This document shows, in pieces, positions 1 through 6,962 of a stretch of DNA of 27,407 bases. The stretch is taken from assembly GCA_036721855.1 (NCBI GenBank), contig DAIMKF010000025.1, positions 1-27,407 of the forward strand, written 5' to 3'. Numbering within the stretch: the stretch's first letter is position 1; each line of letters begins with the position of its first letter. Source of the DNA: JAHDNZ01 sp036721855 (GTDB lineage Bacteria > Bacillota > DTU065). Both the position numbers and the translations under genes were made by a program. The notes below the pieces were generated by a model. That model saw nothing but the letters and a program-made list of their open reading frames with translations, ran no database searches and was not told where the DNA came from.

Positions 1-1437
1 AAAGGGACGAAGCGGGCAGGAAGCGATCTTTTTAGCAAGGGCAGTTAAGCTTTCTATAAGCTCAGTGTTAAGTTTGGGGTCTATACCTATTTCAAGACCA
101 AGAATTTCAAGCCGTCTGCTTAAATCAGCTACAATTCTAAAAGCCGCGTACTGTGGGTCTCTAAAGGTTGGAATGGCTATATTCCGGTACGCTCCGTTTT
201 TAAGAGCCTCTGCTTTTTGGGGATTCAAGTGGATTGTTGAAAATAGGGCCTGCCCTGCAACCGGTTTATTTTGGCCTACCTCTAACTGGCGTTCCATTTC
301 AAATTCGTCAATCGAATAAAGACCAATACCAGGAAAACTTATGGCAAGGTTGCTAATTGGTGTAGTATCGGAATCGATAACATCATAATACAAATCGCTA
401 GTGGTGGTATAGCACATATGGCAGATAAAATGCAAAAGCTTCTTATCCGCCCAATCCTTCCAATCCTGACCTATTTCACGCTGGGAATAGTTCAAACCGC
501 TAGCAACAGCTGCAGATAGCAAGAGGCGTGGATTTATGGCCTGAACCTCCTTTTTTACCTCCTCCACAAAAGAGGTGATAAACGAAGCCTTAAATGCCAG
601 GAAATGCTCTAGCTCCTTGGGATAAGCTAGGTTATCCGGGTTTCCTTCCTCTTTTTTATATAGCTCTAAGGCTAAAGGGTGATACCCCAGGTTTCTTCCA
701 TAACGGACATAGTCTAAATGAATGCCATCAAGATCATATTGAGCCATTTCCTTTATTACCCCGAGGAAAAACTCTCTAACTTCAGGTACAACCGGGGACA
801 TAAAAGCTTCAAATTCAGTGATTCCTGTTAGAAAGCCACCATCTACTGTCCTGTCAAACCAGTCAAGCTTGTCCATGTCCATAAAGGGTTGAATGCCTTT
901 GCTGTCGACCCCGAAGATACTTGCTAGGCCATGAAACTCAATTCCTCTTTTATGTGCTTCCTCGATCATGATCGGCAGCATATCTCCTTTTGCAAAGCAG
1001 TAAAAAGCCTCTCTCTGCTTTGCATATTGGCTGGGGAAGACACTATGTCCATTGCCGAAGATATCTGCAAGGATCAGATTCACCTTGACACTTGAAAGCA
1101 GATCCATAAGCTCTACAATCTTCTCTCTTGTAGTTAAAAGATCCATACTGACACTATCTAGCCAAATTGCTCGGGTTTCTACTTTTAAAGATTCTATTAA
1201 AAGACGCTTTATTTCCTTGACCTTTTCTTCCGTATCGTTAGAACCTTCGTTAACCTCCTGCAGCAGCTCTTCGATAACCTTGTAGTCTAAATCCTTTAGT
1301 TCCTGCTTGGATCTAAAGACCTGCTTTTCTAGTGACTTAGCTACATTCTCTCCATCTGCAAAAGACAGGTTTGTCGCAAGCAAAATAATAATAAGTACAG
1401 ACAAAATTCTTAGGCTTAAAATCACTTTACTTTTCAA
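1..1437 (-). CDS. GHL10 / DUF187 family secreted glycosidase-like protein (3' end outside window)
   Basis: Open for 479 codons to the left edge, so the C-terminus is missing. The start is TTG at 1437, preceded by AAGGAG about 8 nt upstream; no in-frame ATG precedes the signal peptide. Residues 1-27 form a signal peptide (lysines, then a hydrophobic stretch ending near SFA), so the protein is exported. A charged helical stretch (about 28-90) precedes the catalytic-type domain, which opens with RAIWLDSVS and carries the family hallmark DGIHLDYVRYGRNLGYHP, matching the PF02638 (GHL10, formerly DUF187) TIM-barrel proteins. Such proteins are thought to act on cell-wall or other extracellular polysaccharide; the substrate here is not visible. 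It lies downstream of an XRE regulator on the same strand, with a 159-nt gap containing an inverted repeat. Family is fairly certain; activity is inferred. Confidence 0.85.
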   Translation of the reverse strand, partial: MKSKVILSLRILSVLIIILLATNLSFADGENVAKSLEKQVFRSKQELKDLDYKVIEELLQEVNEGSNDTEEKVKEIKRLLIESLKVETRAIWLDSVSMDLLTTREKIVELMDLLSSVKVNLILADIFGNGHSVFPSQYAKQREAFYCFAKGDMLPIMIEEAHKRGIEFHGLASIFGVDSKGIQPFMDMDKLDWFDRTVDGGFLTGITEFEAFMSPVVPEVREFFLGVIKEMAQYDLDGIHLDYVRYGRNLGYHPLALELYKKEEGNPDNLAYPKELEHFLAFKASFITSFVEEVKKEVQAINPRLLLSAAVASGLNYSQREIGQDWKDWADKKLLHFICHMCYTTTSDLYYDVIDSDTTPISNLAISFPGIGLYSIDEFEMERQLEVGQNKPVAGQALFSTIHLNPQKAEALKNGAYRNIAIPTFRDPQYAAFRIVADLSRRLEILGLEIGIDPKLNTELIESLTALAKKIASCPLRPF

Positions 1438-1550
1438 CACACATTCTCCTTTTTGTTTTGATTTCAGGCAGTAATAACAAAGAAAGACCTTTGGTTTAAC
1501 ACAGTACTCTTAATCATTTAGATTCATTTTAACGGAGGCAATATGGATAT

Positions 1551-1580
1551 AGTTATAACCGACTGACACTTGTTATAACT
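1551..1580. repeat. Perfect 9-bp inverted repeat with 12-nt spacer
   Basis: AGTTATAAC (1551-1559) is mirrored by GTTATAACT (1572-1580). It lies between the XRE regulator and the glycosidase gene, 114-143 nt upstream of the latter's start. No T-run follows it in the direction of the flanking minus-strand genes, so it looks less like a terminator than an operator-like dyad. On the plus strand it is followed by ACTTTTTC, but no plus-strand gene ends there. Confidence 0.4.
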
Positions 1581-1596
1581 ACTTTTTCATTCGGCC

Positions 1597-2685
1597 TTAG
1601 GAGTTGTTTTTTTGAGATAAAAAGTTTTGAAGTTTTTTAAACTTAGGTTTATTCCTAATGGGGTCAAATTGCTTATGCTCTAACTGAAGCAAGATAATTT
1701 CTGCTTCTGTTTGTTGATAGTTTTTATAAGTTTTGCTTTCATCATGTTTTAGAAGATTAAAGTTTCTTGAGGTATACCTACTGATTGGAGGTAATTTATC
1801 ACTGGATTTGGCATGATTTGCTGAGGTCATTAGATTAGCCAGAGCCTTATCATAAAGGCCAAGCTGCATTTTAAGCTCTGCCATATTAAAAAAAAGCTGA
1901 GCTAGTCTAGTATGATAAAAATTATAGTCTCCATTTTCAAACATAACCTGATATAATTTTTCTATAACCTTAAGATGATAAAGGGCATCATGATAATGCT
2001 CTTGTTTTCTTTGGTGTTGACTCAAGACCTGTAAGTCGCTGCAAATCATATCCAAATTAGAAAGCATATTTTGTTGCATCTGGGCTAGTTTTTCCTCTCC
2101 CTCCAGGATATGAACCAGCAAATCATCTCTGGTGATGGGAGCTGAGGGGAGCTTATTTACTATTTCTTTTGCTTTTGCTTTTTCACCTTTAAAGTTATAT
2201 GTCATCGCTAGAATCTGTATGGCTGAATACCTAAGCTTATCGTCGGTACAATCTCTTAAAATAAGGCTGGCTTTTGCGATTATCTCATCTAGAAGATCCA
2301 GCTGATTTTTACCGGTATACTTATTTAGCAGGGTGTAACATAGCTTGGAGATCAGTCTGAAATCGTTTGGAAACTCTTTTAGGGCTTTTTTTAACAGGTT
2401 CTCGTTTTCTTCGATAAGTCCTTGAGCAAAGTTTGCTTGGTACTCTTTTAAGACAAGCTCGACCCTTTCATTTTGTTTTTGGTCTGTAAGGCCAAATAAG
2501 GTATCTGTTGTCACCTCGAAGAAATTGGCTAGGCCCGGCAGAAGTGTTACATCAGGCAAAGAAAATCCATTTTCCCATTTGCTTATAGCTTGAGGGGATA
2601 AGCCAAGATAAGCGGCTAATTCTTCTTGGGTTACATTTTTAATTTGTCTTAGTTCGCGAATCTTCTCTCCGATTCTTAGGTTCAC
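1597..2685 (-). CDS. XRE-family transcriptional regulator with helical repeat C-terminal domain
   Basis: The protein has 362 residues and a GTG start; AAGGAGG sits 7 nt upstream. Residues about 6-63 form a canonical Cro/CI-type helix-turn-helix: VTQEELAAYLGLSPQAISKWE, then SLPDVTLLPGLANFFEVTTD. The remaining 300 residues are predicted helical, with TPR-like pairs (for example RYSAIQILAMTYNFKGEKAKA and HTRLAQLFFNMAELKMQLGLYDKA). This layout resembles Firmicute regulators in which a TPR tail binds a peptide or partner protein, but no specific family can be assigned. The glycosidase-like gene follows on the same strand and could be co-transcribed or controlled by it; this is inference. Confidence is high for a DNA-binding regulator and low for any ligand. 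Confidence 0.85.
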   Translation of the reverse strand: MNLRIGEKIRELRQIKNVTQEELAAYLGLSPQAISKWENGFSLPDVTLLPGLANFFEVTTDTLFGLTDQKQNERVELVLKEYQANFAQGLIEENENLLKKALKEFPNDFRLISKLCYTLLNKYTGKNQLDLLDEIIAKASLILRDCTDDKLRYSAIQILAMTYNFKGEKAKAKEIVNKLPSAPITRDDLLVHILEGEEKLAQMQQNMLSNLDMICSDLQVLSQHQRKQEHYHDALYHLKVIEKLYQVMFENGDYNFYHTRLAQLFFNMAELKMQLGLYDKALANLMTSANHAKSSDKLPPISRYTSRNFNLLKHDESKTYKNYQQTEAEIILLQLEHKQFDPIRNKPKFKKLQNFLSQKNNS

Positions 2686-2723
2686 TTCAATTCCTCCTTG
2701 GTGGTATTATTAATTCCGATTTA

Positions 2724-2752
2724 AGAATATAGCCTTCTAGTGAGATTAGCAA
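2724..2752 (-). promoter_or_regulatory. Candidate sigma-A-type promoter for the XRE regulator
   Basis: Read on the minus strand: TTGCTA (2752-2747), a 17-nt spacer, then TATTCT (2729-2724), about 40 nt before the GTG start. Spacing is ideal, and each hexamer matches consensus at four positions. Not tested. Confidence 0.4.
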
Positions 2753-2821
2753 CAAAACAGTTGGAAAGCCTAACTCAACTAGCAGTTGAATAAGAAAATG
2801 CAAAAGTATTAGATTAAGATC

Positions 2822-2833
2822 AGAATCGATTCT
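2822..2833. repeat. 12-bp perfect palindrome AGAATCGATTCT
   Basis: A perfect 12-bp dyad in the 295-nt divergent gap between the XRE regulator and the first GNAT gene. Its position between divergent genes makes an operator possible, but there is no second copy nearby to support this. The rest of the gap is AT-rich with nothing else recognised. Confidence 0.3.
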
Positions 2834-2980
2834 ATGCTTGTCAAAGGTCTCAAAGTTACTATGTCAAAATATATAGTCATTACGGGAAAAAACTAGCATT
2901 CCGGTTTTTTTAAGTGGGAGTTCATAAAAATACTTACAGAAGTGAAGCCCCAAATTACTGATAAAATTGAGGTGAAGAAG

Positions 2981-3445
2981 GTGAAGGATATAGAAATCCT
3001 TGTTAATCCTGCAATAACAAAAGACCAATTATGGGATTTTTATGTAAGAAATGATATTTGTGAAGTAGGTTTTGGCAAAGAGATGGCGGTAAAACCTCTC
3101 TACCACAGCAACCTAATAATAGGTGCATTTAAGGGTGAAAAACTAGTTGGAATTGCCCGTGCCTTGTTTGATGGTCTGTCAGGAGTGATTATGGAGTTTT
3201 GTCTAGAATTAGAAATGCAAGGAGATAACTTAAAATACAATAACGGTTCGTTAATTGAAAAGGATACTTTTAAAATCGGAAAAAGAATGGGAGATATCCT
3301 GGTTAATGAATTGAAGAAGATGGGTGCAACTTTTATTTCTCTTTATATAGCTCAAGATTGTGAAGAAGATCTGTATCATTCGCTCGGATTTATAGAGAAT
3401 ACGGGACACTTAGTTTTTTACCTTGATGAAAGGCCGTATGTTTAA
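2981..3445 (+). CDS. GNAT-family acetyltransferase
   Basis: The frame is open from GTG at 2942, but no ribosome site precedes that codon. GTG at 2981 has GAGGTGA at 2969-2975 with 5-nt spacing, so I start there (154 residues). The fold pattern is that of GNAT enzymes: SNLIIGAFKGEKLVGIARALFD (beta 2-3), a central beta 4 (SGVIMEFCLEL), a helix with GKRMGDILVNELKKMGA, then ISLYIAQDCEEDLYHSLGFI near the C-terminus, the usual YxxxGF acceptor-side motif. The acetyl-CoA loop is atypical: IGKRMGD replaces the classical Q/RxxGxG/A. The substrate is unknown. A 12-bp dyad and the dehydrogenase gene follow downstream; operon membership is plausible. Confidence 0.75.
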   Translation: MKDIEILVNPAITKDQLWDFYVRNDICEVGFGKEMAVKPLYHSNLIIGAFKGEKLVGIARALFDGLSGVIMEFCLELEMQGDNLKYNNGSLIEKDTFKIGKRMGDILVNELKKMGATFISLYIAQDCEEDLYHSLGFIENTGHLVFYLDERPYV

Positions 3446-3490
3446 GTATGAGAGATTTGCTAACATCGGTTTTACCACAGGGATTCTAGT

Positions 3491-3515
3491 TATTCCCACT
3501 AATTTAGTGGGAATA
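3491..3515. repeat. 25-bp palindrome before the dehydrogenase gene
   Basis: TATTCCCACTAA and its exact reverse complement flank a single T. It lies 24 nt before the ATG of the SDR gene and just before its ribosome site. No T-run follows on the plus strand (AAAAGG does), so it is a poor intrinsic terminator. It may act as an operator or as an mRNA hairpin in the 5' leader. Confidence 0.6.
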
Positions 3516-3538
3516 AAAGGCAGGAAAGGGGGCTAGGT

Positions 3539-4771
3539 ATGGATACTAATTTAGTGATTAGTAAGGGTAGGTTAAAATCTAACCAGTTAGCTGGAAAAGT
3601 TTGCCTGATTACCGGTGCCGGTGGAGGAATTGGCTATGAAGCAGCTAGGTCACTTATCTGGCTGGGAGCTAAAGTTGTTATTGCCGAAATTGATAAAACA
3701 AAGGGAAAAAACGCAGAGAAATCTCTTACTGGCGAGTTTGGAAAAAACAAAACTTTTTTTATACATACCGATATTAGCAGAGAAAGCAGTGTAAAAAACT
3801 TACGCAACAAAATCTATTCGCATTTTGGTCATATCAATGTAATAATTAACAACGCAACAGTTACTCCCCTTGGCAGAGTGCATGAAGTTGGTTTAAGAAA
3901 GTGGGATAAAAGCTATTATGTAAATCTCCGTGGGCCAGTTCTAATAGTAACCTATTTTCTGCCTGAGATGCTAAGTAAAGATGAAGGAACAATTGCTTTT
4001 GTATCATCATCTGGAGCTGCACCATATATGGGAGCATATGAGGTTTTTAAAACAGCCCAGGTAGAGTTGGCAAGTACCCTGGCTGCTGAGTTGGAAAATA
4101 CCAAAGTAAGTGTATATGCTATCGGACCTGGTTTAGTTAAAACAGAAACCGCTCAAAAAGCTATATCTCAAATAGCTCTGCTTTATGGCAAAAGTGTCGA
4201 CGAATTTTATAAAATGAGTGAGAATGCCCTCTTAAGCGTTCAAGAAGCAGGAGCGGGCTTTGCGGCTTCAGTAGCTAATGCACATAAATATAGAGGGCTT
4301 GAGATCGGGAGTATACAAGCTCTTTTAGATATTGGCATTTTGGTTAAAAAACCTCAAGATAATATCTGCCAAGCAGTAAATCTTTCAAAAACCGAAAGAG
4401 AAAAGCTCACAACTCTATTTTTAGAAGTTAAAAAAACCTTCAAAGAACAAATTGAAGGTTGGAATAAGAGACCTATTTTTGAAAGACAATGGGTAAATCG
4501 GGATTTTAAGAAGCATATGAGTACTACACCTGAGATGTTTTTATCTAAACTAGATGAGTTTGAAGAAGCTCTAAAAACTAATAAAGTTACTTTTTATCTT
4601 CTAGAAAACTTACCTACCGTAAAGATCTTTTCTTATTATAAACATCAGATGGAACAATTAAAAGGATATGAGAAAGATTTACAAATACTACAAGAACACA
4701 TGGCAATAATCCAAGGCTGGTTAGATTCGATAACCAAGTTTCACCTCTATATGGATAAAATAAAAGATTAA
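3539..4771 (+). CDS. Short-chain dehydrogenase/reductase with C-terminal helical extension
   Basis: ATG start, preceded by AGGAAAGGGGG. Residues about 18-270 form a Rossmann-type SDR: TGAGGGIG nucleotide loop (TGxxxGxG), acidic residue after beta 2 (VVIAEID, suggesting NAD(H) preference), NNA in place of NNAG, catalytic Ser in FVSSSGA, and YEVFK (YxxxK). Classical SDRs are about 250 residues; this one has 410. The extra 140 residues are charged and helical (LSKLDEFEEALKTNK, QILQEHMAIIQGWLDSI) and I do not recognise them. Within the core, after GPGLVKTETA, comes a long helix region that would shape the substrate pocket. It is flanked by two GNAT genes, which suggests small-molecule modification, but no substrate is evident. 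Confidence 0.85.
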   Translation: MDTNLVISKGRLKSNQLAGKVCLITGAGGGIGYEAARSLIWLGAKVVIAEIDKTKGKNAEKSLTGEFGKNKTFFIHTDISRESSVKNLRNKIYSHFGHINVIINNATVTPLGRVHEVGLRKWDKSYYVNLRGPVLIVTYFLPEMLSKDEGTIAFVSSSGAAPYMGAYEVFKTAQVELASTLAAELENTKVSVYAIGPGLVKTETAQKAISQIALLYGKSVDEFYKMSENALLSVQEAGAGFAASVANAHKYRGLEIGSIQALLDIGILVKKPQDNICQAVNLSKTEREKLTTLFLEVKKTFKEQIEGWNKRPIFERQWVNRDFKKHMSTTPEMFLSKLDEFEEALKTNKVTFYLLENLPTVKIFSYYKHQMEQLKGYEKDLQILQEHMAIIQGWLDSITKFHLYMDKIKD

Positions 4772-4965
4772 TTTGCTACTGCAGAGAATTTGGAAATAAA
4801 GGTTTAGAGTAAAGATGAAAAGAAAAAAGAGGTATATCCAAGGGACAAGTCTGTATAATATGTGCTATAGATAGAACAGAAAATCTTATTACTGAATTTG
4901 TATGTATTTGAAGTAACAACAAAGGCTTATATACAAGTGAGGAAAATGAATTACGGGGGGATAAG

Positions 4966-5475
4966 ATGGATAGTAACATTAACCTTTCTTATGTAAAAAG
5001 TAAAAAAGACACCGAGTATTTCTGGGAAAGAAGAAATGAATACTTTCTAAAAGACATTATACCTAATAGTGAATTAGGAGATGAATTTTCCAAAGAAGAT
5101 ATAGAATGGTTTTTCTCCAAAGAATATAAAGACCATATTATGAGGCTGTTGGAAAGGAAGGTAGACCCTCTTTATATCGTATTTATCAATAAGGATAAAA
5201 CCAATATAGGATTTATGACCTATGTTATCTATAATTCGGAAGATGGCAAATGCTTTATTTTAGACTATTGTATTTATCAGCAATATAGAAATAATGGTAT
5301 TGGGAAAATAGCATTTAGTTTATTAGAAAAAGACTTTTTCGATAAAGGTGCAACATATATTGATTTAAATGTTTCTAATACTAATAACGAAAGGTTTTGG
5401 GTTGGCAACGGATTTGCAAAGACAAATATTAAAGATGAAAAAAGTAATTTTATTTATAGAAAGATTTTAAAATAG
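4966..5475 (+). CDS. GNAT-family N-acetyltransferase
   Basis: 169 residues; ATG with GGGGGG five nt upstream. The C-terminal half shows the GNAT core clearly: IGFMTYVIYNSEDGKCFILD (beta strands), then QQYRNNGIGKIAFSLLE with the acetyl-CoA pyrophosphate loop Q-x-x-x-N-x-G-x-G, followed by YIDLNVSNTNNERFWVGNGF, the beta 5/helix 4 segment ending in a GF motif. The N-terminal 60 residues are charged and helical (TEYFWERRNEYFLKD) and probably form the acceptor side. It is 194 nt after the dehydrogenase on the same strand, followed by an intrinsic terminator at 5607, so the group may end here. Substrate unknown. Confidence 0.85.
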   Translation: MDSNINLSYVKSKKDTEYFWERRNEYFLKDIIPNSELGDEFSKEDIEWFFSKEYKDHIMRLLERKVDPLYIVFINKDKTNIGFMTYVIYNSEDGKCFILDYCIYQQYRNNGIGKIAFSLLEKDFFDKGATYIDLNVSNTNNERFWVGNGFAKTNIKDEKSNFIYRKILK

Positions 5476-5837
5476 AGTTACAAGAAACATACTTTTTGGC
5501 CTTATTTAATGTGGAATATTCTTAAAAGGAGCATTAAGAGAACTCTTAACAAGTTTCCTTAAAAAATTGCATATCATCAGCATTATTCTTAAACATTGCC
5601 AGAAGTAAAAGTTACCCTGACGGTTAAGACAGGGTAACTTTTAGTTTTAAATAAACTAGTGCTAAAATTGGGGCTCTTAAGTAGGGGAATCTCTTAAAGA
5701 ACTCAAGCAAGGTCATAGGACACTCAACTGTAAGTTTAGTTGCTGCTTGCCAAACCAACTTGTCTGGTTATTGTTTTGGCGAACTTCCTAGTATAGGATG
5801 TTTTTAGAACCGGTTCAAATTGAATGGAGTTGTTAAC
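5476..5837. other. 362-nt intergenic region with terminator and hairpin
   Basis: Contains the terminator at 5607-5646 and, further on, an imperfect hairpin beginning GCCAAACC and ending TTTTGGC (about 5748-5780) upstream of the degenerate HTH gene. No start codon with a ribosome site opens a convincing ORF here, and no known riboswitch signature was recognised. Confidence 0.5.
5607..5646 (+). terminator. Intrinsic terminator after the second GNAT gene
   Basis: AAAAGTTACCCTG (5607-5619) pairs with CAGGGTAACTTTT (5630-5642), a 13-bp stem with a 10-nt loop, followed by AGTTTT. The A/T-flanked symmetry could let it act on either strand. Confidence 0.75.
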
Positions 5838-6257
5838 ATGGGAATTGACAGTCAAAAAGTTGGTAGTTTTATTCAAGAATTGCGCAAAAGGAAAAATCTC
5901 ACCCAAAATCAATTAGGCGAGAGACTAAATATTTCCTATATGGATTATGAAAAGAAAATATCGCTTAAGGATATTAAGGTTGGCATTGATAACCTTAGTC
6001 AAATTGGGGACTTAATTGGACGGGATAATACAGTTTATCAAGGTTTGGTTGAAGGAATAAACCAGAGGATGAACATTGATGTGGAGGAGTGTTTTAACGA
6101 TTCTTTTAGGAGAGAAGCTTTAGTGGCAGAAATAATTGTGCAAAGCCTAAGTAAGGGTGCCTATATAGATATTTCTGAAGTAAAAAGCCTTATAAAGCAT
6201 GAACATTGGCTTAATATGCAAACAGATATGGGATTAAATAGAATCCCTTTGGCTTGA
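5838..6257 (+). CDS. Small protein with degenerate XRE-type HTH
   Basis: The frame opens with TTG at 5820, but ATG at 5838 has GGAG with 8-nt spacing and is preferred (139 residues). Residues 5-30 read like the first half of a Cro/CI HTH (VGSFIQELRKRKNLTQNQLG, then ERLNIS). The expected recognition helix (xAVSKWERG) is replaced by YMDYEKKISLKDIKVG, so it looks eroded or diverged. The second half (CFNDSFRREALVAEIIVQSL and a terminal helical part) has no recognised domain. It may be a decaying regulator that still keeps an intact frame, or a protein-binding relative that no longer contacts DNA. It is 139 nt upstream of the ybaK-like gene. Confidence 0.65.
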   Translation: MGIDSQKVGSFIQELRKRKNLTQNQLGERLNISYMDYEKKISLKDIKVGIDNLSQIGDLIGRDNTVYQGLVEGINQRMNIDVEECFNDSFRREALVAEIIVQSLSKGAYIDISEVKSLIKHEHWLNMQTDMGLNRIPLA

Positions 6258-6396
6258 CAAATAAAACTAAAAACTCTGTTTTGTAACTAAATCTGACCAT
6301 AATAAAGGATTCATTAATTTTTTAAAGAATATAGCGTTAACTATTAGACATCTAGCTTATCAGGTGTGATAGGTATAACGACAAGGAGAGATAGCT

Positions 6397-6861
6397 ATGA
6401 AAAAATATGCCCAAAAACTACATGATTATATCACACAAAATAATCTAGCAGCTGAGCAATTATTGTTTAAAGAATCCTGCCATTCAGTTAAGGCAGCAGC
6501 AGAGGCAGTAGGTGCTTTACCGGAAGATTTAGTTAAAAACATTTGTTTTTTGGATGAGAAAGGCAATTTAATCGTAGCTATTGTTAAAGGTGAAGACAGA
6601 GTTGATAGAACCCGGGTAGGGAAGATTTTAAATATTCCCTCGCCAAGAATTGCCACTGAAACTGAGATTCTTGAAAAATCAGGTTATCCATGTGGTGGGG
6701 TTCCATCTTTTGGGTTTAGCGCTACCTTTATAATCGATGCTAAGGTTATGGAAAAGGAGCTGGTTTATACCGGCGGAGGTTCCAGTCAGGCTTTAGTGAA
6801 GATAAAGACCTCGGATTTACTGCAAGCGAATAAGGGTTTAGTAGAAAGGATCAGACAATAA
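6397..6861 (+). CDS. YbaK/EbsC-family aminoacyl-tRNA deacylase
   Basis: 154 residues, ATG with AAGGAGAG upstream. The whole length matches the YbaK/ProX editing domain: HSVKAAAEAVGALPEDLVKN with the conserved lysine, VAIVKGEDRVD, the GYPCGGVPSFGF loop (GGVPP-like in the family, here GGVPS), then ELVYTGGGSSQALVKI. Family members hydrolyse mischarged Cys- or Ala-tRNA(Pro) in the cytosol as free-standing editing factors. Exact specificity (YbaK, ProXp-ala or other) cannot be told from motifs alone. It stands alone, 139 nt after the previous gene, and is closed by a long palindromic terminator at 6870. Confidence 0.9.
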   Translation: MKKYAQKLHDYITQNNLAAEQLLFKESCHSVKAAAEAVGALPEDLVKNICFLDEKGNLIVAIVKGEDRVDRTRVGKILNIPSPRIATETEILEKSGYPCGGVPSFGFSATFIIDAKVMEKELVYTGGGSSQALVKIKTSDLLQANKGLVERIRQ

Positions 6862-6869
6862 TTCCAATG

Positions 6870-6915
6870 TTATAAGAACAAAGGCCTTGATATCAAGGCC
6901 TTTGTTCTTTATAAC
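6870..6915. terminator. Bidirectional palindromic terminator
   Basis: A perfect 36-bp palindrome at 6874-6909 (AAGAACAAAGGCCTTGAT and its complement), extended by imperfect flanks. It lies between the ybaK-like gene (plus) and the 500-residue HTH gene (minus), so it probably terminates both convergent transcripts. The U-rich 3' arm is part of the stem rather than a free tail. Confidence 0.75.
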
Positions 6916-6962
6916 AAGAAAGTGTAAATTAATTATTTAAGGTTTAAGTTATACCCATAATG

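Noticed and set aside
1..1437. Plus-strand open frames in the first 1.4 kb
   Set aside because: They are antisense to the continuous minus-strand glycosidase frame with its signal peptide and family motifs.
4815..4874. A 19-codon ORF (MKRKKRYIQ...) between the SDR and the GNAT gene
   Set aside because: No ribosome site, strongly biased basic composition from an A-rich stretch, and an early stop.
5650..5837. Possible T-box or other riboswitch leader
   Set aside because: The T-box sequence (AGGGTGGNACCGCG) is absent and the only terminator lies upstream of this stretch; only a weak hairpin is present.
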